From assembly GCF_007164725.1 (NCBI RefSeq), contig NZ_AP019697.1, positions 850,001-914,000 on the forward strand: a stretch of 64,000 nt of DNA. The letters are read 5' to 3'. This DNA is from Dialister hominis (GTDB taxonomy: Bacteria; Bacillota; Negativicutes; Veillonellales; Dialisteraceae). Positions 1 through 9,617 of this stretch are shown in pieces; within the stretch, counting starts at the first letter, position 1; each line of letters starts with the position of its first letter. The notes under the pieces were generated by a model. The model saw only the letters and a list, made by a program, of their open reading frames with translations. It ran no database searches and was not told the DNA's origin. The position numbers and the translations under genes were made by a program.

Positions 1-336
1 GATGGGGTAGAAGTTGTCATCGAACTGTCCCTCGAAGAGCTGAGCCCTGTTATGAAAAAAATCATGAAGCCTGTCTTATCGTCTGTTAAAAGGGCTATAG
101 CAGAAGCAACACCGGATATGGCAGGCGATCTGCTGAAGAATGGCCTGCTCCTTTCTGGCGGCAGCGCACTATTGTCCGGATTAAAGGACTGGCTTTCTTT
201 TGAATTGGGGATTCCTGTGCTCGTTCCGGATAATCCCGCAGATATTATTTCAGAAGGCTGCCTGAAAGCTTTTGACAAGCAGAAACATCTTTCTCTCTTG
301 ATAGAGAATGGTGAAAAATATTATGGAGGCGCTTAA
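1..336 (+). CDS. mreB: Rod-shape determining protein MreB/Mbl, C-terminal fragment
   Basis: Only the last 111 residues are in the window; the reading frame is open from base 1. The segment contains the actin-fold motif LLSGGSALLSGL, which matches the adenosine-binding LTGGGALL motif near the C-terminus of MreB. It is followed by a GIPVLVPDNP strand and a closing helix, as in the family. MreB forms membrane-bound actin-like filaments that guide lateral wall synthesis. The next genes are mreC and mreD with 2-bp and -1-bp spacing, the normal order of this operon. Whether it is the mreB or the mbl paralogue cannot be decided from the tail alone. Confidence 0.85.
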   Translation, partial: DGVEVVIELSLEELSPVMKKIMKPVLSSVKRAIAEATPDMAGDLLKNGLLLSGGSALLSGLKDWLSFELGIPVLVPDNPADIISEGCLKAFDKQKHLSLLIENGEKYYGGA

Positions 337-338
337 TC

Positions 339-1250
339 GTGATATTTTTTGATAGGAAGAAGATAGTATTTGCCATTCTTCTTTTTATATTTGCAGGAGC
401 TTGCGGCTGGTTCTGGAGGCACAGAGAATATATTCCCTTTGTTTCCCAGCCTCTTTCCACCGGAGCAGCACCCTTTGAATATGGGGTAAGCCGCGCAGCC
501 TGGAATACAAGAGATGGATTGGGAATCCTTTCTCAGGTTCTGAATAACTGGAAAGAATTGGATTCTCTTAAAAAAGAAAACGAGAGCCTGAAAGCTGAAC
601 AGTCAGGTTATAGTGAAATATTGGCTGAAAACATAAGGCTCAGGAGTCTCTTGCAATTCAAGCAGGGTTATAAGCAGTACAATATGCTTGGAGCATCAGT
701 CATTACGAGAGATTATGGCGGATGGACACAGACCATGGTGATTGACCGCGGAGAAGACAGCGGTTTAAAGAAGTATATGCCGGTTATTGTTCCGCCCGGT
801 CTGGTCGGATTCATCAGCGAAGTCTATGAAAATTCAGCCCGTGTTCAGCTTCTTCTTGATCCAAGGACTACAGTTGGCGGCATTGTAGAGAGACCGGCTT
901 CCCGTGTCGTTTCTATGGTATCGGGAAACAGCGGCAGTCCTGACAAGCTTGCCTTTATAAATCTCGCAAGAGAGGCAGATGTCCTAAAGGGTGATGTTAT
1001 CATCACTTCGGGCTATGGCGGAGTTTATCCGAAGGGTCTGGTTATTGGAACAGTTTCTAATGTTGATGTGGATACGATAGGCGGAAGCCAGGTCGCATAT
1101 ATAACGCCGGCTGCTGATTTTTCTCATTTAGAAGAGGTATTCGTTATTACGGATCAAGTACAAAAAACAGCACCCGGGAGTATTACGGCTAATGCACCTA
1201 AGCGTGAACCGCCAATGAACCCCAACAAGGTGCAGGCAGGTGAGAAATAA
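339..1250 (+). CDS. mreC: Rod-shape determining protein MreC
   Basis: 303 residues, GTG start at 339, two bases after the mreB stop. One N-terminal membrane helix (about residues 9-27) is followed by a coiled-coil stretch rich in Leu/Lys/Glu (about 70-105) and the beta-barrel MreC core (about 110-275). The tail after residue 280 is Pro/Ala-rich and probably disordered. MreC is a bitopic protein that links MreB to the RodA/PBP2 elongation machinery and activates PBP2. The stop codon overlaps the mreD start (TAATG), which implies translational coupling. The GTG start is chosen because it directly follows mreB and no better downstream start is present. Confidence 0.95.
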   Translation: MIFFDRKKIVFAILLFIFAGACGWFWRHREYIPFVSQPLSTGAAPFEYGVSRAAWNTRDGLGILSQVLNNWKELDSLKKENESLKAEQSGYSEILAENIRLRSLLQFKQGYKQYNMLGASVITRDYGGWTQTMVIDRGEDSGLKKYMPVIVPPGLVGFISEVYENSARVQLLLDPRTTVGGIVERPASRVVSMVSGNSGSPDKLAFINLAREADVLKGDVIITSGYGGVYPKGLVIGTVSNVDVDTIGGSQVAYITPAADFSHLEEVFVITDQVQKTAPGSITANAPKREPPMNPNKVQAGEK

Positions 1251-1741
1251 TGAGTTCTTTTTCGATAACGATTTTCATACTTGTCGTTATTTTTATTCAG
1301 GCTTCATTTGCTCCAATGCTTTTTCATGGATTGGTCCAGCCGGATCTGATCCTGACCAGTATTGCCATTGCAGCACTTCTTTTTGATAAAAGGAAAGCTT
1401 TTGCCATAGCAATGGCCGGCGGGCTCATTCAGGACATTATCATTGGCAACTTTTTTGGCCTTCATTTACTGCCATACTTATTGATAACAGCGCTTCTGGT
1501 CAGATTTGGAAGAGGAAGATATACACGCCACTGGTATATATCTTTGCTTGCTGTTGTTATGGCAACGATTGTGTACTTGCTGTTCTCCAGTTTGATTTTG
1601 TGGTGGGGAGGAAGTCATTATCTTTCCTATTCCTACTTCTTGAGTCTAGGTATTCCGCTGACTTTCTTAAATGGTCTTTCGTCTATAATCCTTTATAATT
1701 TATTGTGGAGGATGAAGCGTGAAAGTGAGCCCAAATGGTGA
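1250..1741 (+). CDS. mreD: Rod-shape determining protein MreD
   Basis: 163 residues, strongly hydrophobic, with about five predicted membrane segments and the family-typical PDLILTSIAIAALLFDKRKA region near the first loop. MreD is an integral membrane partner of MreC in the elongasome. The length is normal for the family. The start overlaps the mreC stop by one base and the end overlaps mrdA by 7 bases, so the three genes are read from one message. Confidence 0.93.
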   Translation: MSSFSITIFILVVIFIQASFAPMLFHGLVQPDLILTSIAIAALLFDKRKAFAIAMAGGLIQDIIIGNFFGLHLLPYLLITALLVRFGRGRYTRHWYISLLAVVMATIVYLLFSSLILWWGGSHYLSYSYFLSLGIPLTFLNGLSSIILYNLLWRMKRESEPKW

Positions 1742-3603
1742 AAAGAAAAAACATACCAACTTTTTTGACAAGCTTATTAAAAAATAAAGAAGAATCCAGA
1801 TATGCCCGGATGATTTATGCTGCAATCATTCTCTTGTTCATATTGTCAGCCAGATTATTTTACATGCAGGTGGTCGAGGGCAGTTACTATAAAGAAGAAG
1901 CAGATGGAAACAGAATCCGCAGTATTCCTGTTCAGGCTACCCGCGGAGTCATGTATGACAGGAACGGAGTCATTCTGGCAGGTTCAAGGCCTGCATACAG
2001 CGTCATCATGCCTGTTGACAGGAAGGGAAATACCTTAAGTGATGACGAACTGCAGAAATTATCAGTCCTGCTAAAAATGCCTGTTGCTGATCTGAAGAAA
2101 AAGATAGAAGACAATAAGAGAGCTTTTGGTGCTATTTATCTTGCCAATGATGTCGGCGTAGATGTAGCAACACAGATTGAAGAAAAGAAAGATGATTTCC
2201 CGGGAATTCAGATCGAGGTCAATCCTCTTAGAGTGTATCCTTTAGGAGCGGCTGGAGCGCAGGTACTTGGATACGTTGGTGAAGCCGGTCCGGATGATAA
2301 GGATGCTGATGGAAATCCATATACAACAGCAACTTTGATCGGAAGAGCCGGAATCGAAAGGAAATACAACCAATACCTTGAAGGGAAAAACGGATCAAAA
2401 ACAATTGAAGTCAATGCTTCGGGGCAACCGGTCGGTTATGTCGGCGGTACACCTGCCGTTTCCGGAAACAATATCCGATTGACACTTGATGCCAACCTGC
2501 AGAAAGCTGCAGAGGATGCGATTGATTCCCAGGTCAAGATTCTGGCGAAATCAGGTATTTATGCAACGGGAGCTTCTGCTGTAGCGATTGATCCTAACAG
2601 CGGCGCGGTACTGGCTATGGTCAGCGAACCAAGTTATGATCCGAACCGCTTCAGCAAAGGAATTTCAACTGCTGACTGGAATCAGATTATTAATAATAAA
2701 AATCATCCTATGCAGAACCGTACCATTGCATCCATGTATCCTCCCGGATCCCTGTTCAAGGTCGTTACGGGGGCGGCTGCGCTGGAAGCAAAAGTCATGT
2801 CGCCGACAGAGAGGATTTTTGACAGCGGCAAGCACTGGCTTGTAGATAAAAGGAATGCGCAGGGCGAAGCCTTTGGGTGGATTGATTTTTATGAAGCCCT
2901 GGAAAAATCAGATAATGTGTATTTCTATGAAATGGGCCGCCGCCTTGGAATCGATAAGTTATCCCAGATGGCGCGCGAGTTTGGATTAGGCAAGCCAACT
3001 GGGATAGATCTTGCTGGTGAAGCTGACGGAAACGTTGCCAGTGAAGAGTATAAAAAGAAAGTCTTTGATCAGGACTGGTATCTGGGCGAAACAATGGATG
3101 CTGCTATAGGGCAAAGTTATACATTGACTACGCCAATCCAGATGGCCATGGTCTATTCGTCCATTGCAAACGGCGGCTTCAAATATCAGCCGTATCTTGT
3201 AAACCGTATTGATAAGCTGGATGGTTCTCCTTTAAAGATTTATTCTCCTAAGCGTGTCGGATCGCTTCCTGTATCCAAAGCAACTTTGGACGATATCCAC
3301 ACTGGTTTAAGGATGGTTATGTCCAAAGACGGTACCGGCGGGATGCTGTTCCATGACTATCCGGTAAGCATTGCCGGGAAGTCGGGAACCGCAGAAACGA
3401 ATGGTCTGGATAATGGCTGGTTTGTAGCATATGCTCCATTTGACAAACCGGAAATTGTCGTTTTATGTATGTTTGAACACAGCGGATTTGGTGCAGATTC
3501 TGCAGCACCAGTGGTTAAGGAAATCATGGATGCATACTTCCATTTTGGAAAATATGCTAAGTCAGCTGCATCTAAGGATTCCGGGACAGGAGGTAAATCC
3601 TAA
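1735..3603 (+). CDS. mrdA: Penicillin-binding protein 2, elongasome transpeptidase
   Basis: 622 residues. A membrane anchor (about residues 24-46) precedes the pedestal domain (about 55-230, beginning with VQATRGVMYDRNG) and the transpeptidase domain. All three class B PBP motifs are visible: S339-L-F-K342 with the catalytic serine, S392-D-N394, and K549-S-G-T552. It cross-links peptidoglycan during lateral growth together with RodA. The start overlaps mreD by 7 bases and the stop overlaps the MinD-like gene by one base (TAATG). Length and motif spacing are normal. Confidence 0.96.
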   Translation: MVKRKNIPTFLTSLLKNKEESRYARMIYAAIILLFILSARLFYMQVVEGSYYKEEADGNRIRSIPVQATRGVMYDRNGVILAGSRPAYSVIMPVDRKGNTLSDDELQKLSVLLKMPVADLKKKIEDNKRAFGAIYLANDVGVDVATQIEEKKDDFPGIQIEVNPLRVYPLGAAGAQVLGYVGEAGPDDKDADGNPYTTATLIGRAGIERKYNQYLEGKNGSKTIEVNASGQPVGYVGGTPAVSGNNIRLTLDANLQKAAEDAIDSQVKILAKSGIYATGASAVAIDPNSGAVLAMVSEPSYDPNRFSKGISTADWNQIINNKNHPMQNRTIASMYPPGSLFKVVTGAAALEAKVMSPTERIFDSGKHWLVDKRNAQGEAFGWIDFYEALEKSDNVYFYEMGRRLGIDKLSQMAREFGLGKPTGIDLAGEADGNVASEEYKKKVFDQDWYLGETMDAAIGQSYTLTTPIQMAMVYSSIANGGFKYQPYLVNRIDKLDGSPLKIYSPKRVGSLPVSKATLDDIHTGLRMVMSKDGTGGMLFHDYPVSIAGKSGTAETNGLDNGWFVAYAPFDKPEIVVLCMFEHSGFGADSAAPVVKEIMDAYFHFGKYAKSAASKDSGTGGKS

Positions 3604-4466
3604 TGGCTAAAGTCTTATCTATAGCTTCCGGAAAGGGCGGGGTAGGCAAGACGCTTTTGACAGCCTCATTGGGGATAGTCATGGCCCATAAAGGTTACAG
3701 AGTCCTGCTCATAGATGGAGACATGGGCTTAAGAAACATGGATTTGATTCTTGGTTTGGAAAATGAATGCTTCTATAATATTTTAGATTTGGCTGAAGGC
3801 AGATGCTTCATGAATGATGTAAAGCTTTCTGTCAGCAAAAATCTTGACTTTATTCCCGCAGCACAGGCAGAAACATGGGATGAAATATTCCCTGCAGCTA
3901 TCAGTGTCATACTTGATGATGCCGGCGATGATTATGATTTCATCTTATTGGACTGCCCTGCAGGAGTAGGGAGCGGAATTCAGTTCGCAGCAGATGTTTC
4001 AGATAAGTTTATGATCGTTGTGGCTCCTTCGTGGGCATCCAGACGGACGGCTGACCAGGCCGCTCAAATGATTAAGCCCAAAGTTGATTTCTCTTATGTG
4101 ATGAATCAATTTTCGTTCTCCAATCAGAATCAGGCATCCTTTCAGGAAATGCTCGAAACGATCGATTCGGAGTATTTCGGTGGAGTGATTCCTTTTTCTG
4201 TAGAAGCAGCTCGTCTTGCAGGTCATGGAAATCTGAAGGATTTAAAGCTGAACGGGCCTTTTGGAAAAGCGGTTGATTACGTATACAGATCAGTCATTGA
4301 AGGGAAGGAATTTCCGTTAAGTGTCTGGTCAAAGCTTATCCGGGGCTGTGACAATGAAGCTGATGAGATCTTGAATAAGAGCGCTGGTTTGGTTCCTGTT
4401 ATTAACAAGCCTGGGCTTTCCTGGAACTCAGGAAGCCAGTTTTACAAATGGCGGAGAAGGAGATGA
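3603..4466 (+). CDS. MinD/ParA-family ATPase (MinC and MinE not adjacent)
   Basis: 287 residues. The deviant Walker A KGGVGKT (K11, K16), the DGDMGLRNMD motif and the LLDCPAGV switch II motif are those of MinD rather than a chromosomal ParA. MinD normally positions the division septum by recruiting MinC. In related bacteria minC usually sits directly before minD in the wall operon, but here the gene overlaps the mrdA stop and rodA follows, with no minC or minE in between. The C-terminus ends in a strongly basic YKWRRRR, which could serve as a membrane-targeting tail, but the usual amphipathic helix is not obvious. Naming it minD outright would go beyond the evidence. Confidence 0.85.
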   Translation: MAKVLSIASGKGGVGKTLLTASLGIVMAHKGYRVLLIDGDMGLRNMDLILGLENECFYNILDLAEGRCFMNDVKLSVSKNLDFIPAAQAETWDEIFPAAISVILDDAGDDYDFILLDCPAGVGSGIQFAADVSDKFMIVVAPSWASRRTADQAAQMIKPKVDFSYVMNQFSFSNQNQASFQEMLETIDSEYFGGVIPFSVEAARLAGHGNLKDLKLNGPFGKAVDYVYRSVIEGKEFPLSVWSKLIRGCDNEADEILNKSAGLVPVINKPGLSWNSGSQFYKWRRRR

Positions 4467-4472
4467 ACCGTA

Positions 4473-5588
4473 TTGAATTTGATTCATTATTGGCGCCGTA
4501 TTGACAGTACGCTTTTATTGACGGTTCTTGGACTGGGCATCATCTGCCTTTTGATCATTGCAAGTGCTACACATGCAAATATTCCTGATTATCCCGGCAG
4601 ATATGATTTTGTTATGAAACAAGGCGTTTTTCTTGTAGGCGGAATCTGTATTGCCGCAGGAACGCTTTATTTCGACTACAGGAAATTATATAGATTGGTT
4701 CCTGCATTATATATCATTAATGCAGTCATGCTTTTAATCGTAAAATTTGCCGGAACAAGTGCCCTGGGGGCGCAGCGCTGGATCCAGATCGGACCTTTTA
4801 CACTTCAGCCTTCAGAATTTGCCAAGCTGATCATGATTATCTGTCTGGCCCGCCTGCTTTCTACCAACCATACAGGGTTTAAAACATGGAAGAGTCTGAT
4901 TCCGGTTGCCGGCATGATGTTTTTGCCGACAATACTGATATTTATCCAGCCGGATCTGGGAACGAGTCTCGTCTTTGCCGCGATTGCTTTCGGCATGCTT
5001 TACATTTGCGGACTCCGGATGGAGCTTGTAAAAAGAGCGCTCATTGCGTTAGTTGTCATGTTTCCGGTAATTTGGTTCTTCGTTCTTCACAGCTATCAGA
5101 AGATGAGAATTCTGGTTCTTTTCAATCCAAGTGTTGACCCGTACGGATCTGGTTACCATGTCATCCAGTCCAAAATATCTATCGGTAGCGGCGGATTTTT
5201 GGGACAGGGACTTTTTGAAGGGACGCAAAGCCAGCTGAACTTCCTCCCGGAAAATCATACGGATTTTATTTTCTCTGTTATTGGGGAAGAGCTTGGATTT
5301 ATCGGTGCCATCTTTGTCATATTCCTGTATTTTGTACTGCTTTACAGAACGATTATGATTTCCCGCTCATCAGGAGATTCCTTTGGCAGCCTTCTGGCAT
5401 GCGGAATCTTTTCGATGTGGCTGTTTCAGGTATTTATTAATGTGGGAATGACGTTAGGAATCATGCCTGTTACAGGCATTCCTCTGCCCTTTATGAGTTA
5501 CGGCGGCAGTGCATTAGTTATGAATCTGCTGTGCGTTGGTATTTTGATGAACATTTATTTAAGACGTAAGAAGTTAATGTTTGACTAG
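4473..5588 (+). CDS. rodA: RodA, SEDS-family peptidoglycan glycosyltransferase
   Basis: 371 residues with about ten membrane helices. The SEDS signature regions are present: GAQRWIQIGPFTLQPSEFAK, the QPDLGTSLVF motif, the LPENHTDFIFSVIGEELG loop and the final GIPLPFMSYGGSALV motif. RodA polymerises lipid II during elongation and works with PBP2 from the same operon. I use the TTG at 4473 as start because a GGAGAAGGAG ribosome site lies about 10 bases upstream; the ATG at 4464 is in another frame and stops at once. Confidence 0.95.
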   Translation: MNLIHYWRRIDSTLLLTVLGLGIICLLIIASATHANIPDYPGRYDFVMKQGVFLVGGICIAAGTLYFDYRKLYRLVPALYIINAVMLLIVKFAGTSALGAQRWIQIGPFTLQPSEFAKLIMIICLARLLSTNHTGFKTWKSLIPVAGMMFLPTILIFIQPDLGTSLVFAAIAFGMLYICGLRMELVKRALIALVVMFPVIWFFVLHSYQKMRILVLFNPSVDPYGSGYHVIQSKISIGSGGFLGQGLFEGTQSQLNFLPENHTDFIFSVIGEELGFIGAIFVIFLYFVLLYRTIMISRSSGDSFGSLLACGIFSMWLFQVFINVGMTLGIMPVTGIPLPFMSYGGSALVMNLLCVGILMNIYLRRKKLMFD

Positions 5589-5597
5589 GAGAAGAAA

Positions 5598-7493
5598 ATG
5601 AATCGAGTAGAAATAGATCCAGTTTGGTTAATGCATGTCCAGAAACCAGCCAGATATGTCGGCGGCGAATGGAACAGTGTAATGAAAAATCATGCAGACG
5701 TGGATGTAAAGGTCGCTCTCGCGTTTCCTGATGTTTATGAAGTCGGAATGAGCCATTTAGGGCTGAAAATCATTTACAGCGTCATCAACTCCAGAAAAGA
5801 TGCCCTGGCTGAACGAGTCTATACACCATGGGTTGATATGGAAAAAATGATGAGAGAAAGAAATATACCTCTCTATGCACTGGAATCCAAAGCGCCGATT
5901 AAAGACTTTGACGTTCTTGGTCTTACAATGCCCTATGAAATGTGTTACACCAACATCCTCAATATGATCGATCTGTCTGGAATCCCAGTGCTTTCCAAAG
6001 ACCGCACAGATGAGGATCCTATTGTTGTTTCCGGAGGCCCCTGTGTTTATAATGCTGAGCCGATGACTGATTTTATCGATGTATTTTTTATCGGCGAGTC
6101 AGAAGAAGCCATTCAGGAAATGGTTGAAGTCATAAAAAAATGGAAAGCAGAAAATAAACCCGGCGGAAGATGGGAAGCCATTCATAGACTGGCTGAAATC
6201 AAGGGATGCTATGTTCCTTCTCTGTATGAAACTTCTTACTACGAAAATGGCATATTCAGAGCCATAAAGCCGATTGATCCATCGGCACAATTTCCTGTTG
6301 AAAAGAGAGTCATAAAAGACGTCGATCATGTTATCGTAGACGATAAGCCGATACTTCCTCATATCGAGATTGTCCATGACCGCGCTGTGCTTGAGATGTT
6401 CAGAGGCTGCAGCAGAGGCTGCCGTTTCTGTCAGGCGGGCATGATTTACAGGCCGGTCAGAGAAAAGAGTGAGGAAAAGCTCCAGGAAATTGCTGATACT
6501 TTGATTAAGAATACCGGATATAATGAAATTTCCTTAATGTCACTGTCCTCGGCAGATTATTCCTGCCTTCCGGAACTGGTCGATCATTTGATGGATAATT
6601 TCAAGGACAAGAGAGTCAGCGTAAGCCTTCCGTCCCTGCGTGTCGACAGTTTCTCCGTCGATATTGCCAAAAAGGTGCAGCAGGTCAGGAAGAGCGGTCT
6701 TACCTTAGCACCGGAAGCCGGTACACAGAGGCTTCGCGATGTAATTAATAAAGGCATTACCGAAGATGACATCATGGGAGCATGTTCAAACGCATTCAGA
6801 AATGGATGGGACCGCGTTAAGCTGTACTTTATGATGGGTCTTCCTACAGAAACTGATGAAGACCTGAAGGGGATTGCTGATTTAGCAAACAGGATCAATG
6901 AACTGTATCATGAGATACGCGGCAAGTATGGGTGCAGAATCACTGTCAGCGTTGCAAGCTTTGTACCAAAGCCTTTTACTCCGTTCCAGTGGATGCCTCA
7001 GTGTAGCGTAGAAGAAATAGAAAGAAAGCAGAAATATTTAAAGAGCCTGTTTACCAACAGACATATTAAGTTTGCATACCATGACGCACGGACCGGCTAT
7101 ATGGAAGCCGTTCTTGCAAGAGGTGACAGGAAGCTTAATCAGGTTATCCTCAAGGCCTGGCAGAAGGGCTGTGAATATGACAGCTGGACAGAATTCTTTG
7201 ATTTCGATAAATGGATGTCATGTTTTGAAGAGTGCGGAGTCGATCCGGATCAGTACGCTGCCAGAGACAGGGATGAATATGAAGCTGAACCCTGGGACCA
7301 TATTGACTGCGGAGTAACAAAAGATTATCTTCGCAAGGAATGGAAGCTTGCACAGAAGGGCATTCTCACACACGACTGCAGGCATCTGGCATGCAATGGC
7401 TGTGCAGTCTGCCCGATACTTGACGTAGCATTGATTGATCATAAAGAGGAGAATTGGAATGATAAGGCTGTTTTTATCTATAAGCAAAGGTGA
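5598..7493 (+). CDS. B12-binding-type radical SAM protein, TIGR03960 family
   Basis: 631 residues. The N-terminus carries a cobalamin-binding-like Rossmann region (VKVALAFPDVYEVGMSHLGL), followed by a radical SAM core with C271-x3-C275-x2-C278 (FRGCSRGCRFCQAG). The C-terminal part holds further Cys residues (CRHLACNGCAVCP). The substrate of this family is not known to me; it is generally found with a TIGR03936 partner and RNase G, as here. The ribosome site AGGAGAAG lies just before the ATG. The end overlaps the next gene by about 35 bases. Confidence 0.88.
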   Translation: MNRVEIDPVWLMHVQKPARYVGGEWNSVMKNHADVDVKVALAFPDVYEVGMSHLGLKIIYSVINSRKDALAERVYTPWVDMEKMMRERNIPLYALESKAPIKDFDVLGLTMPYEMCYTNILNMIDLSGIPVLSKDRTDEDPIVVSGGPCVYNAEPMTDFIDVFFIGESEEAIQEMVEVIKKWKAENKPGGRWEAIHRLAEIKGCYVPSLYETSYYENGIFRAIKPIDPSAQFPVEKRVIKDVDHVIVDDKPILPHIEIVHDRAVLEMFRGCSRGCRFCQAGMIYRPVREKSEEKLQEIADTLIKNTGYNEISLMSLSSADYSCLPELVDHLMDNFKDKRVSVSLPSLRVDSFSVDIAKKVQQVRKSGLTLAPEAGTQRLRDVINKGITEDDIMGACSNAFRNGWDRVKLYFMMGLPTETDEDLKGIADLANRINELYHEIRGKYGCRITVSVASFVPKPFTPFQWMPQCSVEEIERKQKYLKSLFTNRHIKFAYHDARTGYMEAVLARGDRKLNQVILKAWQKGCEYDSWTEFFDFDKWMSCFEECGVDPDQYAARDRDEYEAEPWDHIDCGVTKDYLRKEWKLAQKGILTHDCRHLACNGCAVCPILDVALIDHKEENWNDKAVFIYKQR

Positions 7494-8184
7494 GGAACTG
7501 AGATTTCTGGGGCATTTGGATTACTTAAGAACTATGGAAAGAGCCATTATGAGATCCGGCCTTCCGGTAGCATTTTCAGAAGGATTCAATCCGCACATGA
7601 AAATATCAATGGACTCTGCGCTGGGCGTAGGGGTTACTGCGGATCCTCTTTATATGGAAATGGATCTTGAAAGAGAAGTTCCTCTTGATGAAGTTAAGTC
7701 AAGCCTGACAAGCCAGCTGCCTGGAGGAATCTCTATTAATGGAATCATTGTTGTCGTAAAAGAATGCCCCAAGCTTTCCGCGATTTTCAACGAAGATGTA
7801 TATCAGATGGAAGGCCCTGTTTATGAAGATTATGACGCTGCCAAAGCCGAAGCAGGCATCCAGAAATTCAATGATTTATCTTCTTTTATTTATAAAAGAG
7901 TAACTCCTAAGAAAGTCAGGGAGATGGATGTAAAACCTATGATTCTTGAACCTCTCCGCTTAAGCATCAGGAATAACAGGGCTTACCTTACCTTTTCCCT
8001 GGTCAGGAGCACTACGGGAACCGTGCAGCCTAAGGATATCTGGAAAATGCTGTCGGACTCCTTTGGCCTTCCCTGGGTCAATGATGAATTTATATGCTCA
8101 AGGGCAGGTACCTATCAGCGCGACGGGGAGAAGAGAAAGACACCATTCGATCCTGAATTTATTGAAGTTTATTCGAAAGGGTAA
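7459..8184 (+). CDS. TIGR03936/DUF2344 family protein
   Basis: 241 residues from the ATG at 7459, which has AAAGAGGAGA 8-10 bases upstream; an in-frame ATG at 7435 lacks such a site and is less likely. The N-terminal KGEELRFLGHLDYLRTMERA and the GFNPHMKISMDSALGVGVTA block are typical of the family. This protein is often fused to or encoded beside the TIGR03960 radical SAM enzyme, so a joint role, probably in RNA or translation-related chemistry, is inferred. No catalytic motif of its own is visible. Confidence 0.85.
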   Translation: MIRLFLSISKGEELRFLGHLDYLRTMERAIMRSGLPVAFSEGFNPHMKISMDSALGVGVTADPLYMEMDLEREVPLDEVKSSLTSQLPGGISINGIIVVVKECPKLSAIFNEDVYQMEGPVYEDYDAAKAEAGIQKFNDLSSFIYKRVTPKKVREMDVKPMILEPLRLSIRNNRAYLTFSLVRSTTGTVQPKDIWKMLSDSFGLPWVNDEFICSRAGTYQRDGEKRKTPFDPEFIEVYSKG

Positions 8185-8189
8185 TATAA

Positions 8190-9605
8190 ATGAGACAGAT
8201 TCTTCTTCATGTCGAGCCGGATGAAAAGATATTTGCCGCGCTTGATGATGGTATCTTAAATGATCTTGAGATCGAACGTAATAATAATTTGGATATAGTC
8301 GGAAGAGTCTATAAAGGAATCGTCAGAAATTCAGTTCCTTCTATAAACGGATATTTTATTGATATCGGTATTGGAAGGAATGCGTTTCTGAGGAAGAGAG
8401 ATTTGCCTGCGGATACAAATATTACCGAAGGAAGCACTGTTCTGGTGCAGGTCGAAAAAGACAGCACGGAAACAAAAAGCCCCTTAGTGACCGGCAAAAT
8501 CGGCATACAGGGCAAGTATTTTGTTATGCTTGTAAATAGCAGCTATGTTGGCGTATCCAAGAAGATTGTAGATACAAAGCGCAGAAGCAGCCTGAGGAGC
8601 TGGGTAAAATCTGTGCGTCCGGATGGCAAGGGTATCATTATACGAACTGCGGCTGCAAACGTCGAAGAGGATGTACTTAAAGAGGAAATCGAGTATCTGG
8701 ATCATATATTCAACATTATTTCCAAACGATCCAAAGTGGAAAGGGGACCGGTGCTTTTATACAGAGGAAGCGATCTTATCGTCAAGGGGATAAGAGATTA
8801 CATGAATGATGATGTGGAATCGTTCTTTATTGATGATGAGGAGTCCTTTGACCGTGCTTCTGAATTAGAAAAGAAGAAACCCAACAGTCTTGAAGACAGG
8901 CTGCATTATTACCATGGACCGGAGCTTTTACTTGAGAAATTTCATGTCGAAGAACAGATAGAGCAGCTGTTTGACCGAAAAGTCGAGCTAAAATCCGGGG
9001 CTTACTTTGTTATTGATTACACCGAAGCTTTGACCGTCATTGATATTAATTCAGGATCCTTTAAAGGGAATGGAATCCCTCACAGCGAGTCGGCTTTCCT
9101 GATCAACAAGGAAGCCGCTGTTGAGATTGCAAGACAAATCAAACTTAGGGAAATCGGAGGAATCATTCTCGTTGATTTCATTGATATGAATAAGAAATCG
9201 CAGAAGGATGAACTGCTTGATACGCTGAAGCAAGCATTTCAGAAAGATCATAACAAAGCCGTTGTATGCGGAATCACATCGCTTGGCCTTGTTGAAATAA
9301 CAAGGAAGAGAACCAATCAGAGACTTTGGCAAAATTATTTTGATGCGTGTCCGGTGTGCCATGGTACGGGGATAGTACTTTCTCCTGAATCGATTGCCCG
9401 TTCTATCTACCATGATCTTCAAAAAAGGAAATCAGGGACTGGAATTAAGACAGGAATTACAATAGTATGTAATAAAGAAGTTGCAGATTTTATAAGTATA
9501 AAGGATAATATAACTAACTTTGAGACACTTGTTAATAAGCCGGTTAAACTGGAAGCAGATGATAGTCTCAAATGGGGGGTATATAGTATATTGTCAGAAA
9601 GATAA
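8190..9605 (+). CDS. rng: Ribonuclease G/E family endoribonuclease
   Basis: 471 residues. An S1 RNA-binding domain covers about residues 35-125 (GRVYKGIVRNSVPSINGYFI). The RNase H-like catalytic domain has the two conserved metal-binding aspartates, D285 in VIDINSGSF and D329 in ILVDFIDM. The zinc-link C387-x2-C390 (CPVCHGTG) needed for dimerisation in this family is present. It would process 16S rRNA 5' ends and degrade mRNA. Length fits RNase G without the long RNase E scaffold tail. It starts 5 bases after the DUF2344 gene, so the three genes form one unit. Confidence 0.93.
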   Translation: MRQILLHVEPDEKIFAALDDGILNDLEIERNNNLDIVGRVYKGIVRNSVPSINGYFIDIGIGRNAFLRKRDLPADTNITEGSTVLVQVEKDSTETKSPLVTGKIGIQGKYFVMLVNSSYVGVSKKIVDTKRRSSLRSWVKSVRPDGKGIIIRTAAANVEEDVLKEEIEYLDHIFNIISKRSKVERGPVLLYRGSDLIVKGIRDYMNDDVESFFIDDEESFDRASELEKKKPNSLEDRLHYYHGPELLLEKFHVEEQIEQLFDRKVELKSGAYFVIDYTEALTVIDINSGSFKGNGIPHSESAFLINKEAAVEIARQIKLREIGGIILVDFIDMNKKSQKDELLDTLKQAFQKDHNKAVVCGITSLGLVEITRKRTNQRLWQNYFDACPVCHGTGIVLSPESIARSIYHDLQKRKSGTGIKTGITIVCNKEVADFISIKDNITNFETLVNKPVKLEADDSLKWGVYSILSER

Positions 9606-9617
9606 GAGGGGAAAACT

